A stretch of 64,000 nt of DNA from Antarcticibacterium arcticum (GTDB lineage: Bacteria; Bacteroidota; Bacteroidia; Flavobacteriales; Flavobacteriaceae): assembly GCF_007993795.1 (NCBI RefSeq), contig NZ_CP042476.1, forward strand, positions 2,232,001 to 2,296,000. The letters run 5' to 3'. The position numbers and the translations under genes are program-made. The notes below the pieces were generated by a model. That model ran no database searches. It worked only from the letters and a program-made list of their open reading frames with translations, and was not told the origin of the DNA. This document shows, piece by piece, positions 61,078-64,000 of the stretch. Position 1 is the stretch's first letter. Each line of letters begins with the position of its first letter.

Positions 61078-61488
61078 ATGAAAATAAAATTCCTCCTGCT
61101 GTCTCTCTGCCTTTTTATCTGTTCCAACCTTCAGGCACAAACCGAAACCTACACCCTCACTGAAGTAGATAATGCACCGGTAATTGGAGATTGTGAGGAA
61201 GAAGATCCTAAAGTGTGTTTTGAAAACAACCTGAAGACCCATATTTCCACAACAATGAAGGTAGTAAATTTAAATAGCGGCATTGGCACGAAGGCCTATG
61301 CACAATTTGAGATCTCTGAGACCGGTAAAGTGGAAAATATACAGGTACGATCTTATGATAAAAAGCTTACCAAAGAGACCGAAAGGATCCTTAAAAAACT
61401 TAAAATAAAGGAGGCAGCCACAAAAAATGGTAAAAAGGTAAAAATGAGGCATACCGTACCTGTAAGCTTTAATTTGATTGTATTTTAG
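61078..61488 (+). CDS. small secreted protein with a TonB C-terminal-like domain
   Basis: 136 residues: signal peptide ending NLQAQ, then a domain matching TonB-C: two cysteines in VIGDCEEEDPKVCFENNLK, YAQFEISETGKVENIQVRSYDKKL, and MRHTVPVSFNLIVF as the last strand. It has no membrane anchor besides the signal peptide, so it is a free periplasmic protein rather than an energy transducer. Its precise partner is unknown. The plus-strand gene is convergent with queG, whose stop is 29 bp away. Confidence 0.75.
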   Translation: MKIKFLLLSLCLFICSNLQAQTETYTLTEVDNAPVIGDCEEEDPKVCFENNLKTHISTTMKVVNLNSGIGTKAYAQFEISETGKVENIQVRSYDKKLTKETERILKKLKIKEAATKNGKKVKMRHTVPVSFNLIVF

Positions 61489-61517
61489 CAGCCCAATAAA
61501 TAGCCGGCTTCAGGTAA

Positions 61518-62441
61518 TTAATCCTCCAGGAATTTAATATTCCTTTTGAGGCCTTCAAACTTAGTGCGCTTTACCGCAGATCTTTTAAAGATCTCATTAA
61601 AAGTTTCCTTCGTGATTTCCTGCCATTCCTTTTTATCCATTTCCAACAGTTTCGGGTGAGGATCAAACAATGGCTCGTTATGAGATTTTGAAAATTTGTT
61701 CCAGGGGCATACATCCTGGCAAATATCACAACCAAACATCCAGTCTTCAAACTTACCTCCTACATTGGGTGGGATCTCGTCCTTTAATTCTATGGTAAAG
61801 TAAGAAATGCATTTGCTGCCATCAACCTTATAGGGCTCAATAATGGCCTGGGTTGGGCAGGCATCTATACAGGCGGTACAACTCCCGCAATGATCTGTAA
61901 CCGGGCTGTCATATACCAGGTCCAGGTCTACTATTAATTCCGCAATGAAATAAAAGGAGCCTACCTGTTTGGTAAGCAGGTTTGAATTTTTCCCAATCCA
62001 ACCCAGTCCGCTTTTGGCAGCCCAGGCCTTGTCCAAAACAGGTGCCGAATCTACAAAAGCCCGGCCCTCAATCTCCCCTATTTCGGTGCGCATATAGTTG
62101 AGCAGGTCTTTGAGCTTATCCTTAATTACAAAATGATAATCTGTACCGTAAGCGTATTTGCTCAGCTTAAAGGAATCCTGGCGTTGGAGTTGATGCGGAT
62201 AATAATTTAAGAGCAGGGAGATCACACTTTTTGACCCTTCAACCAGTTTTGTGGGATCCAGGCGTTTATCAAAGTGATTTTCCATATAATGCATCTCCCC
62301 ATGCATGCCCTTTTTCAGGTAATTTTCCAGGCGGGGCGCTTCGGCTTCAAGGAAACCGGCCTTCGAAATTCCACAGGACATAAAGCCCAGCCGCCTGGCT
62401 TCAGCTTTGATAAGTTGGGAATATTTATAAGCCGGGTTCAT
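61518..62441 (-). CDS. queG: epoxyqueuosine reductase QueG
   Basis: Reduces epoxyqueuosine to queuosine in tRNA, using cobalamin and two [4Fe-4S] clusters. 307 residues. The cluster cysteines are seen as CGSCTACIDACPTQAI and CDICQDVCPWN, with further family motifs DSAPVLDKAWAAKSGLGWIGKN. The C-terminal HEAT part of longer QueG forms is absent, which is normal for short forms in this phylum. Complete. Confidence 0.95.
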   Translation of the reverse strand: MNPAYKYSQLIKAEARRLGFMSCGISKAGFLEAEAPRLENYLKKGMHGEMHYMENHFDKRLDPTKLVEGSKSVISLLLNYYPHQLQRQDSFKLSKYAYGTDYHFVIKDKLKDLLNYMRTEIGEIEGRAFVDSAPVLDKAWAAKSGLGWIGKNSNLLTKQVGSFYFIAELIVDLDLVYDSPVTDHCGSCTACIDACPTQAIIEPYKVDGSKCISYFTIELKDEIPPNVGGKFEDWMFGCDICQDVCPWNKFSKSHNEPLFDPHPKLLEMDKKEWQEITKETFNEIFKRSAVKRTKFEGLKRNIKFLED

Positions 62442-62616
62442 ATTGTTCTACTTCTGAAAATGCCGTGTCCTGTTTGGAAAATGTTGCGCCCGAAAATACG
62501 ATTATTATTGAGGAACATAAAACAAAGCTTTTCAGAAGAAATGGGGAAACTTCCGAAAAAAAAGTTTCGGAAACACTTCATTCGGTACAATGGAGAATTA
62601 AAACATGTGCCTCATA

Positions 62617-62895
62617 TTAAGCCTTACCGGTTTCCGGGTTTATCATTGCATGGAGTTCCCTGATGGAATTTGCCGGAAAACCGCCTTTTTTGGCATGTTC
62701 TGCTATGGTTTCCTTACTGTCGGCCTTGTAAATGCAAAATATCTTCTCGTCGGTCACATAGCTTTCAAGCCATTCGATCCTTTCCTCTCCCATTTCATCC
62801 AGAACGTTGTTGGAAGTTTGAGAAATGTTTTTCAATTCTTCAGCCGAAAGTTGTCCGGCATTTGGGATTTCGCGTTCAATAACATAGGTTTTCAT
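62617..62895 (-). CDS. DUF4242 protein (SCO4226-type nickel-binding family)
   Basis: 92 residues matching DUF4242: MKTYVIEREIPNAGQLSAEE, the core WLESYVTDEKIFCIYKADS and the end EHAKKGGFPANSIREL. The family includes a dimeric nickel-binding protein of Streptomyces (SCO4226). No secretion signal. Between queG and the cytochrome P450 gene on the same strand; the 242 bp to the P450 (62896-63137) hold nothing recognised. Confidence 0.85.
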   Translation of the reverse strand: MKTYVIEREIPNAGQLSAEELKNISQTSNNVLDEMGEERIEWLESYVTDEKIFCIYKADSKETIAEHAKKGGFPANSIRELHAMINPETGKA

Positions 62896-63137
62896 AGATG
62901 AAATATTTAAAGTGGTTAAATAATTATTATTGCACGACGCTAAGTTGAGAAATGAGGCATATTGAGCATTAAAAATGTTTTGAACTTTAAAATTACGACA
63001 TATATGAAGACAATGTTCAAATAAAAACCCTTATTTACTATTCTGAAGGACAAATACTTACCCGCCAACACCCCAGTGAATTTGAAAGCCTGAAATCCCT
63101 GTGAAAATTCTGAATCTTAAAAAAAGTCCTGCACCAA

Positions 63138-64000
63138 TTATCCATGGCTTTTCATGGTGGAAAACGTCAAAATTGCCTTTTCGGGTTTTAATGTAATAAG
63201 AGGTTTGATTTTTATTGGGATGGAGGGCGCGGTGATCTCAAACCGGTCTACAAGTTCACCAATTGCCAGGATCATTTCATACATCGCAAAATTATTGCCT
63301 ATGCACATACGGGGGCCGGCACCAAAAGGAAAATAGGCAGAGGCATATTTCTTAGGATCTTCAAACCTTTCGGGTTTGAAAACTTCGGGATCATCCCAAA
63401 AATCCTTGTGGCGGTGAATTTCATACATGGAGAACAGGAGACTGGTGCCTTTGGGAATTATCATTCCCTTCCATTCATCCTCTTCAATATTTACCCGGTC
63501 TATGAAATAAGCGGGCGGATATAATCTCATAGATTCCTCTATTGCCATTTTGGTATAAGGACAGGCTGTTATAATTTCCTGAATGGAAACAGAGGTGCTT
63601 TTTGCATAATTTATTTCCTGCGCTATCTTTTGTTGCGCTTCAGGATGCCTTGCCAGTAATTGTGCTGTAAAGGTTAGAGAATTGGAGGTGGTCTCATGCC
63701 CGGCGGTAAAAAGGATAAGGATCTCATCTATGAGCTGCTCTGCCTCCATTGCACTGCCATTATCATATCTAGCGTCCAGCAACATATCCAACAGGTCGTT
63801 TTCCCTTTTCCCCGATTTTTTCCTTCGGTCAACAATTTCACCGAGTAAATCGCGGGCTTCCCGGGTAAGGCCTATGTGCTTTTGTACATTTTTCTTTCGA
63901 AGGAACCAGCTGTTCAAATAGGGTTGCCGCAATTCCTTCACCAGCATTTTTTGAGCTGCCTCGGTAATAAACTGAAGGCGTTTTATTTCCTTTTCCCCCA
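63138..64000 (-). CDS. cytochrome P450, C-terminal part (cut by window end)
   Basis: The frame is open from 64000 to the stop at 63138, giving 287 residues of the C-terminal part. The I-helix oxygen-activation motif AGHETTSN, the ExxR motif in EESMRLYPPAYFI, the PERF region (KPERFEDP) and the haem-binding loop FGAGPRMCIGNNFA (thiolate Cys) are all present. The ATG at 63947 is internal, since GEKEIKRLQFITEAAQK precedes it in frame. Class and substrate cannot be told; bacterial fatty-acid or terpenoid oxidation is possible. Confidence 0.95.
   Translation of the reverse strand, partial: GEKEIKRLQFITEAAQKMLVKELRQPYLNSWFLRKKNVQKHIGLTREARDLLGEIVDRRKKSGKRENDLLDMLLDARYDNGSAMEAEQLIDEILILFTAGHETTSNSLTFTAQLLARHPEAQQKIAQEINYAKSTSVSIQEIITACPYTKMAIEESMRLYPPAYFIDRVNIEEDEWKGMIIPKGTSLLFSMYEIHRHKDFWDDPEVFKPERFEDPKKYASAYFPFGAGPRMCIGNNFAMYEMILAIGELVDRFEITAPSIPIKIKPLITLKPEKAILTFSTMKSHG

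Overview
The window looks like chromosome of a gliding, aerobic marine-type member of the Bacteroidota, family Flavobacteriaceae. Seen evidence: sprA (2,382 codons), a remB-like gene and a PorP/SprF gene of the gliding/type IX secretion machinery; promoters of the Bacteroidota type (TTG, 18-20 bp, TAnnTTTG); weak Shine-Dalgarno signals; the flavobacterial gene orders tig-clpP-clpX, nadK-DUF6089-uppS-bamA-ompH-ompH-murI, ctaB-coxIII-coxIII-coxIV-sco, and ruvA-sprA-gcvH-vanZ-tonB. No rRNA, tRNA, CRISPR array, transposase or integrase was recognised.

Layout. 1-3.5 kb: partial membrane gene, a multi-spanning membrane protein, and katG broken by a one-base deletion in a G run. 3.6-7.2 kb: trigger factor and ClpXP. 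7.2-12.1 kb (minus): small membrane protein, SGNH lipoprotein, FadL-like porin, alpha/beta hydrolase, pdxJ. 12.2-20.2 kb (plus): CBS protein, NAD kinase, frameshifted DUF6089 gene, uppS, bamA, two Skp/OmpH chaperones, murI: an envelope biogenesis block. 20.2-26.8 kb: PorP/SprF, tandem-domain Nfu, PiT-PhoU fusion, dodecin, MscS, tsaB. 26.8-35 kb (minus): efflux adaptor and TolC, then a cytochrome oxidase assembly/subunit cluster read from one good promoter upstream of ctaB.

35.1-47 kb is the accessory part. 35.16-38.02 kb is an A+T-rich, translationally coupled three-gene operon: an sce7726-family PD-(D/E)XK nuclease-like protein, an sce7725-family protein, and a zinc-ribbon RES-domain protein (RES domains are NAD+-degrading toxins). 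It is the best candidate here for an undescribed (anti-phage or toxin-type) system. From 39.3 to 47 kb, three blocks of accessory genes (YceI/intradiol dioxygenase/LytTR; OsmC/ClC; serine hydrolase/small membrane proteins) are separated by decayed copies of the 3' end of the remB-like gene that lies intact at 46.96-49.08 kb. All copies have the same orientation, which suggests repeated insertion or duplication at that gene end.

47-64 kb (minus, mostly core): remB-like, tonB, vanZ, gcvH, sprA, ruvA, maeB, then queG, a DUF4242 protein and the C-terminal part of a cytochrome P450 cut by the window edge. Two conserved genes (katG and DUF6089) each carry a one-base deletion in or next to a homopolymer. 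Sequencing error is therefore a live alternative to true inactivation for both.
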